DNA of 64,000 bases from Albidovulum sp. (GCA_028823855.1 JAPPFL010000062.1:1-64000), one strand, 5' to 3'; positions 49,229 through 59,640 are shown, counted from the first letter of the stretch. Numbers and translations are program-made. Notes: generated from the letters alone by a model not told the origin.

Positions 49229-50575
49229 ATGATTTCCAAGGTACTAATCGCCAACCGCGGTGAGATTGCGCTTCGCGTCATTCGCGCATGCCGCGAGCTC
49301 GGAATACGTTCGGTCGCCGTCCATTCAACCGCCGACAGCTACGCCATGCATGTCCGCATGGCTGACGAAGCCGTTTGCATCGGTCCGCCGCCCGCCGGCC
49401 GAAGCTACCTTTCGATCCCGTCGATAGTGTCCGCCTGCTCGATCACGGGAGCCGACGCGGTGCATCCAGGATATGGTTTCCTTTCCGAGAACGCCGAATT
49501 CGCGCAGGTGCTAGAAGAGCACGGCATCAAGTTCATCGGCCCGTCGTCGGAGCATATTAGGCTTATGGGCGACAAGGTCGCGGCAAAGGAATACATGAAA
49601 CGGCAGGGCGTCCCATGCGTCCCGGGATCCAATGGACCGGTACCCAGCGCGGAGCGAGCCATGGCGGTCGCCGCGAAAATTGGCTACCCGGTGATTGTCA
49701 AAGCCGCGGCGGGAGGCGGCGGGCGCGGCATGAAGCATGTCGGGGCGTCGGAAGACATGGAATTCGCGTTTCAATCGGCGCGAAGGGAAGCGCGCGCAGC
49801 TTTCGGCAATGACGAAGTCTACATCGAAAAGTTCCTTGAAACCCCAAGGCACATCGAAATTCAGGTCTTCGGCGACGGGTGCGGAAAGGCCGTTTTTCTG
49901 GGCGAAAGAGACTGCTCGCTGCAGCGACGCCACCAGAAGCTGCTTGAAGAAGCGCCGGCGCCGGGCATAACCGAGGAGCAGCGCGCCGGCATCGGCGAGA
50001 TTTCAGCAAATGCCGCCGCTTCGATACGGTACAGCGGAGCGGGAACGATCGAGTACCTTTTCGCCGACGGCGAGTTCAATTTTATCGAGATGAATACACG
50101 CCTCCAGGTCGAGCATCCGGTTACCGAAGCGATTTTCGGCGTCGACCTCGTCCGCGAGCAAATACTCGTAGCATCCGGAATGCCCATGTCATTCAAGCAG
50201 GAAGACATGCGAATTCGAGGTCATGCCATCGAAGCCAGAATCAATGCCGAGCGACTTCCAAATTTCGATCCGTGCCCGGGCCTGGTGTCAACGTATCACG
50301 CGCCCGGAGGATTGGGGGTTCGGATGGATTCCGCTATCTACTCGGGATACGCCGTTCCGCCTCACTACGACAGCCTGATCGGAAAGCTAGTCGTGCACGG
50401 GCTGGATAGACAGACCGCAATAGCCCGCATGCGGCGCGCTTTGGGCGAACTAATCGTCGACGGCCTTGACACCACGGCGCCCTTGTTCGAGCAGGTGCTG
50501 CAGGAACAAGATTTCGCCGACGGCAACTACGATATCCACTGGCTCGAAAACTGGCTCAAGAAGCAGCAAGCCTGA
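49229..50575 (+). CDS. accC: Biotin carboxylase of acetyl-CoA carboxylase
   Basis: The 448-residue ATP-grasp enzyme carboxylates BCCP-biotin with bicarbonate and ATP. Landmarks: MISKVLIANRGEIALRVIRA at the start, the glycine-rich ATP lid KAAAGGGGRGMKHV, and FGERDCSLQRRHQKLLEEAP-type text spanning the active site. The metal and bicarbonate site follows in FNFIEMNTRLQVEHPVTEA. The length is normal. It shares an operon with accB and aat. Confidence 0.98.
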   Translation: MISKVLIANRGEIALRVIRACRELGIRSVAVHSTADSYAMHVRMADEAVCIGPPPAGRSYLSIPSIVSACSITGADAVHPGYGFLSENAEFAQVLEEHGIKFIGPSSEHIRLMGDKVAAKEYMKRQGVPCVPGSNGPVPSAERAMAVAAKIGYPVIVKAAAGGGGRGMKHVGASEDMEFAFQSARREARAAFGNDEVYIEKFLETPRHIEIQVFGDGCGKAVFLGERDCSLQRRHQKLLEEAPAPGITEEQRAGIGEISANAAASIRYSGAGTIEYLFADGEFNFIEMNTRLQVEHPVTEAIFGVDLVREQILVASGMPMSFKQEDMRIRGHAIEARINAERLPNFDPCPGLVSTYHAPGGLGVRMDSAIYSGYAVPPHYDSLIGKLVVHGLDRQTAIARMRRALGELIVDGLDTTAPLFEQVLQEQDFADGNYDIHWLENWLKKQQA

Positions 50576-50583
50576 AATGTCGC

Positions 50584-51255
50584 ATGCGGCGCAGTGCAAT
50601 GAAATCGGGAAATTTGAATGCCTTAAGAACCGCTTACATTTTTGTTGACGCGTATTGCAAAGGCGCTTTTCCTATGGCCAAATCGCGCGATTCGTCGGAT
50701 GTGCACATCGTCGATCCGGATAATCGAGCAATAATTCCGCTCATTAGTTTTCACGTGCCGCGGCGCTTTCGGCGCACGATACGCAAGGACCCGTTTCAGA
50801 TAAGGTTCAATTCCGATTTCAAGGCCGTAATCGAAGCCTGCGCGGACCGAGAGCAGACTTGGATCAACGATGAAATCATTGCGACTTTCCTGCTTTTGCA
50901 TGATTTGGGATTCGCCCATTCAGTTGAAGCCTGGGAAGGCGAAGAACTGGCGGGCGGCTTGTACGGCATGGCGGTGCGCGGAGCCTTTTTCGGCGAAAGC
51001 ATGTTTTCCAGAAAATCCGATGCTTCGAAGATCTCGCTAGTCTATTTGGCCGACCGCCTCCTTCAGTGCAATTTCGAGCTACTCGACGCCCAGTTCTTCA
51101 CTGAGCACTTGTCCACCTTCGGAGCGGTCGAAATCACGCGCGGCGAGTTCCGGTCGATGCTGGACAGGGCTCTGCGCATAGAAGCCGTATTCGATTCCGC
51201 CTACCCCGCGTCGACGGGTTCGACCGTATTGCAGCGGATCAGCCAAACATCGTAG
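50584..51255 (+). CDS. aat: Leucyl/phenylalanyl-tRNA-protein transferase
   Basis: The 223-residue enzyme adds Leu or Phe to proteins with N-terminal Arg or Lys, sending them to ClpAP (N-degron pathway). Family blocks are present: AYCKGAFPMAKS, then SVEAWEGEELAGGLYGMAVR and GAFFGESMFSRKSDASKISL with LVYLADRL. It starts eight bases after accC. The exact start is uncertain (a second ATG lies five codons in). Its last 55 bases overlap the convergent DUF2155 gene. Confidence 0.95.
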   Translation: MRRSAMKSGNLNALRTAYIFVDAYCKGAFPMAKSRDSSDVHIVDPDNRAIIPLISFHVPRRFRRTIRKDPFQIRFNSDFKAVIEACADREQTWINDEIIATFLLLHDLGFAHSVEAWEGEELAGGLYGMAVRGAFFGESMFSRKSDASKISLVYLADRLLQCNFELLDAQFFTEHLSTFGAVEITRGEFRSMLDRALRIEAVFDSAYPASTGSTVLQRISQTS

Positions 51256-51581
51256 CGCTGATGGTCCATCGAAGAAAGCGCGGGCGACGAGGACAGCATC
51301 CATCCGCCAAAAACAAGCTTCCCGGAAATCTCGCTGTAAATCGAAAGTCGGGCAAAGGCGTTGCCGACCGGGTTTTCGGACAAATATCGACACTCATGTA
51401 GCGTAATTTCCAATCGTCCGTATTTGACGGTTTCGCCGATTCGAATCGAGATGTCGCGCGCTTTGCCCGCAATCGTGTCAAGGCCCCTCAGCAAGGCTCC
51501 GGGCGCATTTAGCGCTTCCTGACCCGCAGCCGCCGCGACCATCGATGCCGCCATCGCCGCCGCCGCTAGAACGGCCTTCAA
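51201..51581 (-). CDS. DUF2155 protein
   Basis: This 126-residue secreted protein belongs to DUF2155, widespread in alphaproteobacteria and of unknown function. A signal peptide (about residues 1-19) is followed by the conserved parts YGRLEITLHECRYLSENPVG and FGGWMLSSSPALSSMDHQRY, ending DVWLIRC. The two Cys may form a disulfide. Its start overlaps the mlaD stop by four bases, and its 3' end runs into the convergent aat gene. Confidence 0.92.
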   Translation of the reverse strand: MKAVLAAAAMAASMVAAAAGQEALNAPGALLRGLDTIAGKARDISIRIGETVKYGRLEITLHECRYLSENPVGNAFARLSIYSEISGKLVFGGWMLSSSPALSSMDHQRYDVWLIRCNTVEPVDAG

Positions 51582-52015
51582 TTAACGCCGACCATTTTCA
51601 TCAGAAGGGTAAGAAAATCCACCGAGTCCTGAGTATTCTCGATCTCTCCTCCCGGCTGAACGACTTCATCCGACGCGCCCGGATCCAAACTGACAAAGCT
51701 TCCGCCAAGCAGTCCTTCCGACGATATCTGAACGTAGCTGTCCTCGGGCACCTCGAGATCGTTCGGCAACGAAAACCGAATAACGGCCATATATGTTTCC
51801 TTGTCGAGTTCCAAGTTCGTCACCGTCCCGACTTTGACGCCGCCGATCCGAACGTCGGAACCGACATTGACTCCGGAAACGGAGCGAAAGCTTGCTTCGA
51901 CTTCGTATGTGCCGCCACCGATCGAGTTCTGGTTACCGGCAAGAACATAGAGAAAAACGGCGGCGACGGCTAAAACAATAAACCCGATAGTCGCTTCAAT
52001 CGCGGTCTTCGTCAT
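51578..52015 (-). CDS. mlaD: MlaD periplasmic phospholipid-transport subunit
   Basis: The 145-residue MCE-domain protein is the lipid-binding ring of the Mla system, which maintains outer-membrane lipid asymmetry. An N-terminal membrane anchor (about residues 7-26) precedes the MCE domain: ASFRSVSGVNVGSDVRIGGV, KVGTVTNLELD and a hydrophobic pore region SSEGLLGGSFVSLDPG. It has overlapping and short junctions with its neighbours. The MlaE/F ABC genes are not in this window. Confidence 0.93.
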   Translation of the reverse strand: MTKTAIEATIGFIVLAVAAVFLYVLAGNQNSIGGGTYEVEASFRSVSGVNVGSDVRIGGVKVGTVTNLELDKETYMAVIRFSLPNDLEVPEDSYVQISSEGLLGGSFVSLDPGASDEVVQPGGEIENTQDSVDFLTLLMKMVGVN

Positions 52016-52034
52016 CTTTTTCGTTTCTGGGTTG

Positions 52035-52406
52035 CTACTTTGGAATCCAGGCAGTGTACTCCTCGATTTCCTTTGGCTCGCCCCTGAGCGATCCCCTGGG
52101 CGCGTAGGCCATAGGAGATCCGGTCAGGTTTTCCTGGTGGGCTTTCTCCCATGGCTGCCTCGGTAGCGACTCTTCCGTGGGCGGCTTGTCGAACGTACGG
52201 TGCAGCCAGCCGTGCCACGCCGGCGTCACTCGGCTCGCTTCCGCATCGCCATTGTAGACGACCCAGCGCCGCCCGTCCGCCTTGTCGCGATAGAACCGGT
52301 TTCCCTGCTCGTCTTCGCCGACCTTGATTCCCTTCCGCCACGTATAGAATTGCGTACCAACCGTCTGGCCGTCCCACCAGATGAAAAGTCGCTTTATAAA
52401 TTTCAT
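52035..52406 (-). CDS. Complex I accessory subunit NDUFA12 homologue
   Basis: A 123-residue homologue of the mitochondrial complex I accessory subunit NDUFA12 (B17.2). Among bacteria it is typical of alphaproteobacteria. The core WWDGQTVGTQFYTWRKGIKV, GNRFYRDKADGRRWVVYNG and VTPAWHGWLHRTFDKPP are characteristic, as is the closing PWEKAHQENLTGSP block. It leads the NDUFA12-mlaD-DUF2155 operon. Its presence is strong taxonomic evidence. Confidence 0.95.
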   Translation of the reverse strand: MKFIKRLFIWWDGQTVGTQFYTWRKGIKVGEDEQGNRFYRDKADGRRWVVYNGDAEASRVTPAWHGWLHRTFDKPPTEESLPRQPWEKAHQENLTGSPMAYAPRGSLRGEPKEIEEYTAWIPK

Positions 52407-52458
52407 TCCGGCGGTTCTCCCTAACGGACCGCTGGCGCCCCGCCAATGCCGAAGGACT

Positions 52459-53721
52459 CTAGGAAGCGGTCGCGACCTCGGTGCTGTTCTCGCCGTAGAT
52501 AAACAGCGGCCTTGCCGAGGAACTCACGGACTCCTCGTTGACTGCAACCTCGACGACGCCCTGGCGACAAGGCAATTCGAACATCGTATCGAGCAGAATC
52601 TCTTCCATGATAGAACGCAAGCCTCTTGCTCCGGTCTTGCGTTCGATTGCCCGTCGCGCAACCGCGGCTATAGCCTCGTCGGTAAATGTGAGCTTGACGC
52701 TGTCGAGTTCGAATAGCTTCTGGTACTGCGTTATCAATGCGTTCTTCGGTTCGGTCAAAACGGAAATCAATGCGGATTCGTCTAGCTCGTGCAGGGTGGC
52801 GACGACCGGCAAGCGGCCGACGAATTCGGGAATCAGCCCGTATTTGAGTAAATCTTCCGGCTGCAATTCCGACAGGAGCTCGGAAACCCCTCGCGATTCG
52901 CCGTCGCGAATTTCTGCGCCAAACCCGATGGAGGAATGCCGGCATCTACGCGAAATAATTTTGTCCAGCCCGGCAAACGCGCCTCCGCAGATGAAAAGGA
53001 TATTAGTGGTGTCGACCTGCAGAAATTCCTGCTGCGGATGCTTGCGACCGCCTTGCGGCGGCACTGAAGCGACCGTGCCTTCCATAATCTTGAGCAACGC
53101 CTGCTGAACGCCCTCGCCGCTGACGTCTCGAGTTATCGAGGGGTTTTCGGCCTTGCGAGTAATCTTGTCGACTTCGTCGATATAGACGATCCCGCGCTGC
53201 GCCCGCTCCACATTGTATTCGGAAGCCTGCAGAAGTTTCAGAATAATGTGTTCGACATCTTCGCCGACGTATCCTGCTTCCGTGAGCGTCGTCGCATCGG
53301 CGATCGTAAACGGCACGTCGAGGATTTTCGCCAAGGTCTGCGCCAAAAGCGTTTTGCCGCATCCGGTCGGGCCTACCAGAAGAATATTGGACTTCGCGAG
53401 CTCCAGGTCCGCCGCGGCCGATTCGTAGTTCAATCGCTTGAAGTGATTATAAACCGCGACCGAAAGCACCTTCTTGGCATAGGTCTGCCCGACGACGTAG
53501 TCGTTGAGGACGTTGCAGATCTCGCGCGGCGGCTTGATTCCGTCCCCCGCGCTAATCGTAGAATTTTTGGCTTCTTCGCGGATAATCTCCATGCAAAGCT
53601 CAACGCACTCGTCGCAGATGTAGACTTGCGGTCCCGCAATGAGCTTGCGTACATCGTGCTGGCTCTTGCCGCAGAATGAACAAACCAACGGTTCGCCGTC
53701 ATTTTTTTGTGATTGCGCCAT
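52459..53721 (-). CDS. clpX: ClpX, ATPase unfoldase of ClpXP
   Basis: The 420-residue AAA+ unfoldase feeds tagged proteins to ClpP. The N-terminal zinc domain has C14, C17, C36 and C39. Walker A is GPTGCGKT (117-124), the pore loop is GYVGEDVE, and the RKH loop is in [10 protein letters not shown]. The ClpP-docking IGF tripeptide is in SSIGFGAE. The length is normal. It lies 119 bases after clpP on the same strand. Confidence 0.98.
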   Translation of the reverse strand: MAQSQKNDGEPLVCSFCGKSQHDVRKLIAGPQVYICDECVELCMEIIREEAKNSTISAGDGIKPPREICNVLNDYVVGQTYAKKVLSVAVYNHFKRLNYESAAADLELAKSNILLVGPTGCGKTLLAQTLAKILDVPFTIADATTLTEAGYVGEDVEHIILKLLQASEYNVERAQRGIVYIDEVDKITRKAENPSITRDVSGEGVQQALLKIMEGTVASVPPQGGRKHPQQEFLQVDTTNILFICGGAFAGLDKIISRRCRHSSIGFGAEIRDGESRGVSELLSELQPEDLLKYGLIPEFVGRLPVVATLHELDESALISVLTEPKNALITQYQKLFELDSVKLTFTDEAIAAVARRAIERKTGARGLRSIMEEILLDTMFELPCRQGVVEVAVNEESVSSSARPLFIYGENSTEVATAS

Positions 53722-53840
53722 TCTCTACCTCAACATTTTTCATTTTTTCGAAAACGCCGCCGCGCTCAATGTTACGGCATCTGAGCAATACCGACGCAGG
53801 GGAACTAATTCACGAATTGAAGGGCAATTCAAGACCCGCT

Positions 53841-54479
53841 TTATTCTTTACCGGAATCTTGGGCATCCGAAACCCGGCTCTCGACGATTTGATCGATCAG
53901 CCCCCAATCCTTGGCTTCTTCGGGCGTCATGAACTTGTCCCGCTCCAGCGCCTCTTCGACCTGCTCGACGTTGCGACCGGTATTCGCGGCATAGATTTTA
54001 TTGAGTCGATCCTTGATTTCGAGAATCTCCTTCGCGTGAATCGAGATATCGGTCGCCTGCCCCTGGAATCCGCCCGATGGCTGGTGCAGCATAATACGGC
54101 TATGCGGCAATGCATAGCGCATTCCTTTTTCACCGGCCGCCAGCAGCAGCGAACCCATGGAAGCGGCCTGCCCGACGACGAGCGTCGATACCTTTGGCTG
54201 GATATATCTCATCGTATCGTAGATCGACAAACCCGATGTCACAGTGCCGCCCGGGCTGTTGATGTACATCGAGATTTCCTTGTTCGGATCTTCGGATTCC
54301 AGATAGAGGAGCTGCGCGACAACCAGCGTGGACATTGCGTCATGCACTGCGCCCGATACGAACACTATTCTCTCGCGCAAAAGGCGCGAGAAGATATCGT
54401 AGCTTCTCTCTCCCCTCGCAGTCTGCTCCACGACAATCGGAACAAGCGTATTCGCGTATATTTCGCCTGGATCTTTCAT
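53841..54479 (-). CDS. clpP: ClpP, proteolytic subunit
   Basis: The 212-residue serine peptidase forms the ClpP tetradecamer. The catalytic triad S107 ([11 protein letters not shown]), H132 (IMLHQPSGG) and D181 ([11 protein letters not shown]) has the E. coli spacing of 25 and 49 residues. The start is the ATG before KDPGEIYAN; a GTG eight codons upstream is possible. It follows tig by 55 bases and precedes clpX in the classic order. Confidence 0.97.
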   Translation of the reverse strand: MKDPGEIYANTLVPIVVEQTARGERSYDIFSRLLRERIVFVSGAVHDAMSTLVVAQLLYLESEDPNKEISMYINSPGGTVTSGLSIYDTMRYIQPKVSTLVVGQAASMGSLLLAAGEKGMRYALPHSRIMLHQPSGGFQGQATDISIHAKEILEIKDRLNKIYAANTGRNVEQVEEALERDKFMTPEEAKDWGLIDQIVESRVSDAQDSGKE

Positions 54480-54534
54480 TTGGCCCGCCCAATGCCTGTG
54501 CACGCGCTACGGATTTCCGAGACGCGCGCCGACT

Positions 54535-55818
54535 TCAATCTCGTTCGCTCTCGAAGACACGGACCAATTCATCGCAGTCGACTTCCTTTTCTTCGACCGT
54601 GGCAAGTTCCGAAATATATCCGACAGCCTTTTCTTCAAGTACTCCGTTTACGATCTGCCTGCCATAGACCGGATTCGACCGGGTATAGGCAACAAGAGTC
54701 TCATATTCCGCCTGCGAACTGGACCTATCCTTTAAGGCTTGTTCAATTTCCGCTTCCGTTACGCCAAACTCGTGCTTTCTCGCCAAATCCGAATAGAACA
54801 GTCCCAGACGCAATCGACGGTCCGCATGCCTTTTTAGATCCTCTTCGGACATTTCGGATTCTTCTCTTTCGACCTGCTTCCCAATGTAGGAAATCTCCTG
54901 ATCCCGCAATTTTTCGGGAATTTCGAACATCAGCTTCGGCAAAAGCGCATCGACCAAATTCCTTTTGAACACAAAGTCGGAAATCTCGCCAATTTCAATT
55001 TCGGATCGGCGGGTTACAGATGCGACTAGGCCGTCCCAATTCTCGAGTCCTAGCTTCAAGGCAAGCGCATCGCCTAGTTCGGCGGGTGATTTTCGCCGAA
55101 TATTTGTAACTGTGCAATCGATGCCGACGCTGATCACGGATTCGTTCCCCGACAAGCGGAACGCGCCTTCAACATTGACGACGTCGCCGACTCGCGCGCC
55201 GATGAATTCAATATCCTTGCCGTCCTGGAAATCGCCCGCTCCGATTTCAATCGTGAGATCCCTGCCCTCGCGAGGCACGCCCTTCACGTCTTTGTCTAGC
55301 TTGTACTCGACGACGACGACGTCGTCCTTCTCCGCGGCGCGCCCGCTTTCGTAGTCAACGTAATCGGGGTTCGATTTCGCCAGCGAATCCAAATGCTTGT
55401 CTATGAATCCCTGATTCGGCTTCGCTACCAGCCTGTCGATTTTCAGTTCGCCAAGCTCGACGGCGGGTATTTCGGGAAGACATTCGTAGCTGATCTGGAA
55501 TGCGAGCCCGCTCTTCGGAACCTCGCCGTCCGGAAGGAGTTTCGATTCCGGGGTCATCGCCGGGCGGTTTCCGGTCTCCTCCAAATGCTGGCTTAGCGCA
55601 TCCTTGATCGTATCCTGAATGACTTCCAGGCGAACGGATTCGCCGAAGCGCTGCCTCAGAATCTGAATTGGGACGCGACCCGTACGGAACCCCCTTAGGT
55701 TTACGCCAGGCTGAGCTTCCAAAAGCTTGCCTTCGACCTTTTCAAAAATCTCGCTTTCTTCGTAAGCGAATTCGTACTCGCGCCTTAGTCCTTCACGCAA
55801 AATTTCGGTAACCCGCAT
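54535..55818 (-). CDS. tig: Trigger factor chaperone
   Basis: The 427-residue ribosome-bound chaperone meets nascent chains. The ribosome-binding signature is FRTGRVPIQILRQRFG-like at residues 43-60, followed by a PPIase domain (about residues 150-240) and a long helical C-terminal chaperone body. A longer frame would add 18 residues read through the upstream tRNA-Leu, so I chose the ATG before RVTEILREGL. It lies 24 bases after that tRNA and leads the tig-clpP-clpX group. Confidence 0.95.
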   Translation of the reverse strand: MRVTEILREGLRREYEFAYEESEIFEKVEGKLLEAQPGVNLRGFRTGRVPIQILRQRFGESVRLEVIQDTIKDALSQHLEETGNRPAMTPESKLLPDGEVPKSGLAFQISYECLPEIPAVELGELKIDRLVAKPNQGFIDKHLDSLAKSNPDYVDYESGRAAEKDDVVVVEYKLDKDVKGVPREGRDLTIEIGAGDFQDGKDIEFIGARVGDVVNVEGAFRLSGNESVISVGIDCTVTNIRRKSPAELGDALALKLGLENWDGLVASVTRRSEIEIGEISDFVFKRNLVDALLPKLMFEIPEKLRDQEISYIGKQVEREESEMSEEDLKRHADRRLRLGLFYSDLARKHEFGVTEAEIEQALKDRSSSQAEYETLVAYTRSNPVYGRQIVNGVLEEKAVGYISELATVEEKEVDCDELVRVFESERD

Positions 55819-55842
55819 GCTCCGATGCCCTTCATTATCCTC

Positions 55843-55927
55843 TGGTGCGGGTGGAGGGATTTGAACCCCCACGCCTTGCGGCGCCAGATCCTAAATCTGG
55901 TGCGTCTACCGATTCCGCCACACCCGC
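55843..55927 (-). tRNA. tRNA-Leu (TAG)
   Basis: An 85-base tRNA with a long variable arm, as expected for Leu. Acceptor GCGGGTG pairs with CACCCGC, discriminator A, and CCA is encoded. Stem CCAGA/TCTGG closes the loop TTTAGGA, giving anticodon TAG. Only 24 bases separate it from tig on the same strand. Confidence 0.97.
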
Positions 55928-56078
55928 AGGAGACCGCGCGAACCTTGCCCCGCAGGCCGCCGGTAAGAAAACCGCACGCTGCTTATCAAAGGATTCCGCA
56001 ATTAGCGAGCGAAAAATTGCCGGTTCTTCGCGAACCGGCGGCGCCGTTCGTTTTGCGGCGAATCGGATTGAGAGAGAA

Positions 56079-57620
56079 TCAAAGATTCATTTCTCGAAAG
56101 ACTTCCGCAACCGCTTCGGGAATATCTTCAGCGATCATGCCTGGTCCGGCGACGCGGCCGGCCTCGGCGTGGAGCCACGCCCCGTATGCGGCGGCCTCGA
56201 CCGCCGACGCTCCGCGGGCAAGCAATGCGGCAATCACCCCGCAAAGCGAGTCGCCCGCTCCGGCGGTCGCCAGCCACGGCTTCGCCGAATCGCCAACCGA
56301 CGCTAAAATGAATGCTCTGCCGTCCGGATCCGAGATGACGGTCGAAGCGCCCTTGAGAAGAACAGTCGAGCCCGACCTCGCCGCCGAACGCCTTACGGCA
56401 TCCAATTTCGACAGCCCCGCAAGTTTACGGTTCTCGATACTCAAGTCCGGAAATAAATTTGCGAATTCGCCTTCATGGGGAGTCAATACGACCGGACCGT
56501 CGACCGCCTTAGCCAAAGTCTCGACATCGCCCGCGAAAATCGCGAGCGCGTCGGCATCCAATACGATCGGGCGGCGGTGCGCTAGAGCCTCCAGCGCCAT
56601 CTTCCTGGCGACACCGCCTTTTCCGAGTGCGGGGCCGAGGCACAACGCATTGATTCTCTTGTCCCTCAAAACTCGTCGCAATTCGGCCGCCGAACCGATT
56701 CGGGCAAGCATTTCGGCGTTTAGCTGCGATGCATGTTCCGCGAGCGCATCGCGGCACGCTCCGACCGTTACGAGCCCCGCTCCCGTACGCAGGGCGCTTC
56801 GGGCGGCCAGCCTCGCGGCGCCGCCGCGTCCTGCGCCTCCGGCAACGACGAGCAGATGCCCGTATTCGTACTTGTGCTTTCCGCCCGACTTCCCGAACGC
56901 CCGCGATATCGGTATTTCCGACCGCTCGAGAGCTTTCGCTACCGGTTCCGACGCCGCGAGGCCGGCAAGCTCCTCGTCGAGTCCGATCGGAACGACGTCG
57001 AGCCTTCCCCTGCGCCAGCCGCCCTCGCCCAAGTAATGGCCGATTTTAGGCGCTTCGAAAGCAATCACCAGATCCGGTTTCATTCCGGGCGAAGCGCCCG
57101 AGGCCAGGAATTCGCCGGTATCCGAATCTACGCCTGAAAGCATGTCAAGAGCCGCAAACGCATCGAATCGATTCGAACTGTTTAAGGCCTCGACCACGTC
57201 GCCGCCGACCGGGCGGGCAAGACCCGTGCCGAAAAGAGCGTCGACGAGAATCGACTTTTCGCCGGAAGGCGCACCCGAGAATTTTTCCAGGCGCTCTGTC
57301 GGGCCGGACTCCAGCCAGATCCGCCGCATTTCCGAAGCGTCGCCGGAACGCCCGCGCGACGGCATTTCATAAACGCCGACATCCATTCCCGATCGCTTTA
57401 GCGAGCCGGCCACGACATAGCCGTCGCCGCCGTTATTGCCCGGGCCGCAAAGAATCGTCGCTCGATTCAAGCCGCCTCGCATCGACGCGGCAAACCGTAA
57501 AATACAGGCGGCCGCGCCTTGTCCCGCGAGGCTCATGAGTTCCAAGCCTGTAACTCGTCCGGAATCCATGGCGGACCGTTCGATGCGTCGCATTTGGCAG
57601 GCCGAAAGCGCGTAGGGCAT
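56079..57620 (-). CDS. nnr: Bifunctional NAD(P)H-hydrate epimerase/dehydratase
   Basis: The 513-residue enzyme repairs hydrated NAD(P)H. The N-terminal epimerase domain (YjeF-N, about residues 1-200) has GPGNNGGDG at 59-67. The C-terminal ADP-dependent dehydratase (about residues 230-505) has LTPHEGEFANLFPD, LLKGASTVI and AGAGDSLCGVIAALL, where relatives usually have TGDVL-type text. The start is the ATG before PYALSACQM; a longer frame adds 45 residues with no ribosome-binding support. It is divergent from glnB. Its stop lies just after tRNA-Leu. Confidence 0.94.
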   Translation of the reverse strand: MPYALSACQMRRIERSAMDSGRVTGLELMSLAGQGAAACILRFAASMRGGLNRATILCGPGNNGGDGYVVAGSLKRSGMDVGVYEMPSRGRSGDASEMRRIWLESGPTERLEKFSGAPSGEKSILVDALFGTGLARPVGGDVVEALNSSNRFDAFAALDMLSGVDSDTGEFLASGASPGMKPDLVIAFEAPKIGHYLGEGGWRRGRLDVVPIGLDEELAGLAASEPVAKALERSEIPISRAFGKSGGKHKYEYGHLLVVAGGAGRGGAARLAARSALRTGAGLVTVGACRDALAEHASQLNAEMLARIGSAAELRRVLRDKRINALCLGPALGKGGVARKMALEALAHRRPIVLDADALAIFAGDVETLAKAVDGPVVLTPHEGEFANLFPDLSIENRKLAGLSKLDAVRRSAARSGSTVLLKGASTVISDPDGRAFILASVGDSAKPWLATAGAGDSLCGVIAALLARGASAVEAAAYGAWLHAEAGRVAGPGMIAEDIPEAVAEVFREMNL

Positions 57621-57643
57621 GGACTTTTCAAACCGGTGCGAAA

Positions 57644-57660
57644 TTGTGCGTATTGCACAA
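57644..57660. promoter_or_regulatory. Inverted repeat in the nnr/glnB divergent spacer
   Basis: TTGTGC-GTATT-GCACAA is a perfect six-base dyad with a five-base spacer, in the 164-base region between nnr and glnB. It contains GTGC/GCAC halves, the reverse order of the NtrC consensus, so NtrC cannot be claimed. It could be an operator for either gene. Confidence 0.4.
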
Positions 57661-57733
57661 AATTTAGGCAAATCGATGCGAATGGCGCGAAGCGATTCCG
57701 CGATTCGAAATGCGATTAGTTGCGCAAGACTAG

Positions 57734-58123
<390 letters not shown>

Positions 58124-58185
58124 AAATCCATTGCGCCGCAGCGAGTGCGAAGCGGCTAGTTGAATTGAAGAAAAGGGTTCAATGA

Positions 58186-59589
58186 ATGAGCAACGACCTA
58201 ATTGAAAAGCTGAAAAGCGAGGACTTCGAGTTCGTCGATCTTCGCTTTACCGATCCGAGGGGCCGTCTTCAGCACGTGTCGATCATGGCCGACAAAGTGG
58301 ACGAAGATTTGCTGGAAGAAGGCTTCATGTTCGACGGTTCTTCGATCGCCGGCTGGAAATCGATCGAAGTATCGGACATGAAGCTTCTGCCCGATGTCGA
58401 TTCCGCCTACAGCGATCCGTTCTATGCGCAAAAGACGATGTGCATCCATTGCTCGGTAGTGGAGCCGGACACGGGCGAGGCGTACGAACGCGACCCGCGT
58501 AGCACGGCGGAAAAAGCCGAAAACTTCCTGAAGTCGACGGCTATCGGCGACCAGGCGTTTTTCGGGCCGGAAGCCGAATTTTTCGTCTTTGACGATGTCA
58601 GATTTGCGAACCAGATCAACAAGGTGTCGTACGAAATCGATGCGCAGGACTCTCCCTGGAATAGCGATACCGAGTACGAATTGGGCAATATGGGCCATCG
58701 TCCCGGCGTGAAGGGCGGCTACTTCCCGGTCAACCCCACGGATGCCGGGCAGGACATGCGTTCGGAAATGCTTGCGACAATGAAGCAGGTAGGCATGAAT
58801 GTGGACAAGCACCACCACGAGGTCGCATCGTCCCAGCACGAACTCGGTCTGATATTCTCGACCTTGACGGACCAGGCCGACCACCTGCAGAAATACAAGT
58901 ATATCGTCCACAACGTGGCTCACGCCTACGGCAAGACGGCGACGTTCATGCCGAAGCCGATCGCCGGCGACAACGGTAGCGGCATGCATGTCAACATGTC
59001 GGTCTGGAAAGACGGCAGGCCTGTTTTCGCGGGCAACAAATACGCCGATCTTAGCGATGAGGGCCTTTGGTACATCGGCGGAATCCTGCGGCACGCGAAG
59101 GCGCTCAACGCATTTACAAATCCGGGAACCAATTCCTACAAGAGATTGATTCCCGGTTTCGAAGCGCCGGTGCTTCGCGCCTACTCGGCGCGCAACAGAT
59201 CGGGCTGCGTGCGCATACCGTGGACTGAGAGCCCGAAGGCGAAGCGCGTGGAAGCCCGGTTCCCCGATCCGATCGCAAACCCGTATCTGTGCTTTGCGTC
59301 CTTGCTGATGGCCGGACTGGACGGCATTCGCAACAAGATCGATCCCGGGGAAGCCATGGACAAGAACCTCTACGATCTTCCTCCGGAAGAGCTTGAAGGC
59401 ATACCTACGGTCTGCGCTTCGCTGCGAGAGGCGCTTGCCGAATTGGAAGCCGACATGGATTTCCTGCTTGCCGGGGACGTCTTTACCAAAGGCCAGATCG
59501 AAGGATACATGGAGCTCAAATGGGAAGAGATCTTCTCATTCGAGCACACGCCCCACCCTGTGGAATTCCAGTGGTACTATTCATCCTGA
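58186..59589 (+). CDS. glnA: Glutamine synthetase type I
   Basis: The 467-residue GSI makes glutamine from glutamate, ammonia and ATP. It has [13 protein letters not shown], the metal and substrate blocks [12 protein letters not shown] and [16 protein letters not shown], and the Mn/ammonium site in [18 protein letters not shown]-like text. The adenylylation tyrosine is Y396 in [10 protein letters not shown], so the enzyme is likely under GlnE/GlnB control. It lies in the glnB-glnA operon with a strong terminator behind it. Confidence 0.98.
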   Translation: MSNDLIEKLKSEDFEFVDLRFTDPRGRLQHVSIMADKVDEDLLEEGFMFDGSSIAGWKSIEVSDMKLLPDVDSAYSDPFYAQKTMCIHCSVVEPDTGEAYERDPRSTAEKAENFLKSTAIGDQAFFGPEAEFFVFDDVRFANQINKVSYEIDAQDSPWNSDTEYELGNMGHRPGVKGGYFPVNPTDAGQDMRSEMLATMKQVGMNVDKHHHEVASSQHELGLIFSTLTDQADHLQKYKYIVHNVAHAYGKTATFMPKPIAGDNGSGMHVNMSVWKDGRPVFAGNKYADLSDEGLWYIGGILRHAKALNAFTNPGTNSYKRLIPGFEAPVLRAYSARNRSGCVRIPWTESPKAKRVEARFPDPIANPYLCFASLLMAGLDGIRNKIDPGEAMDKNLYDLPPEELEGIPTVCASLREALAELEADMDFLLAGDVFTKGQIEGYMELKWEEIFSFEHTPHPVEFQWYYSS

Positions 59590-59612
59590 AGCCTTGTCCG
59601 GCTTGAATTCGA

Positions 59613-59640
59613 ATGGCTCCCTAATGGGGGCCATTTTATT
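59613..59640 (+). terminator. Intrinsic terminator of glnB-glnA
   Basis: AATGGCTCCC-TAAT-GGGGGCCATT forms a ten-pair stem with one G-T pair, followed by TTAT. It starts 24 bases after the glnA stop. Confidence 0.85.

Noticed and set aside
53676-54968. 430-codon plus-strand frame
   Set aside because: Antisense to clpP and tig, whose frames are certain.
57644-57660. NtrC-binding site
   Set aside because: The half-sites are in the order GTGC...GCAC, opposite to the NtrC consensus.
58198-59094. 298-codon minus-strand frame
   Set aside because: Antisense shadow of glnA.
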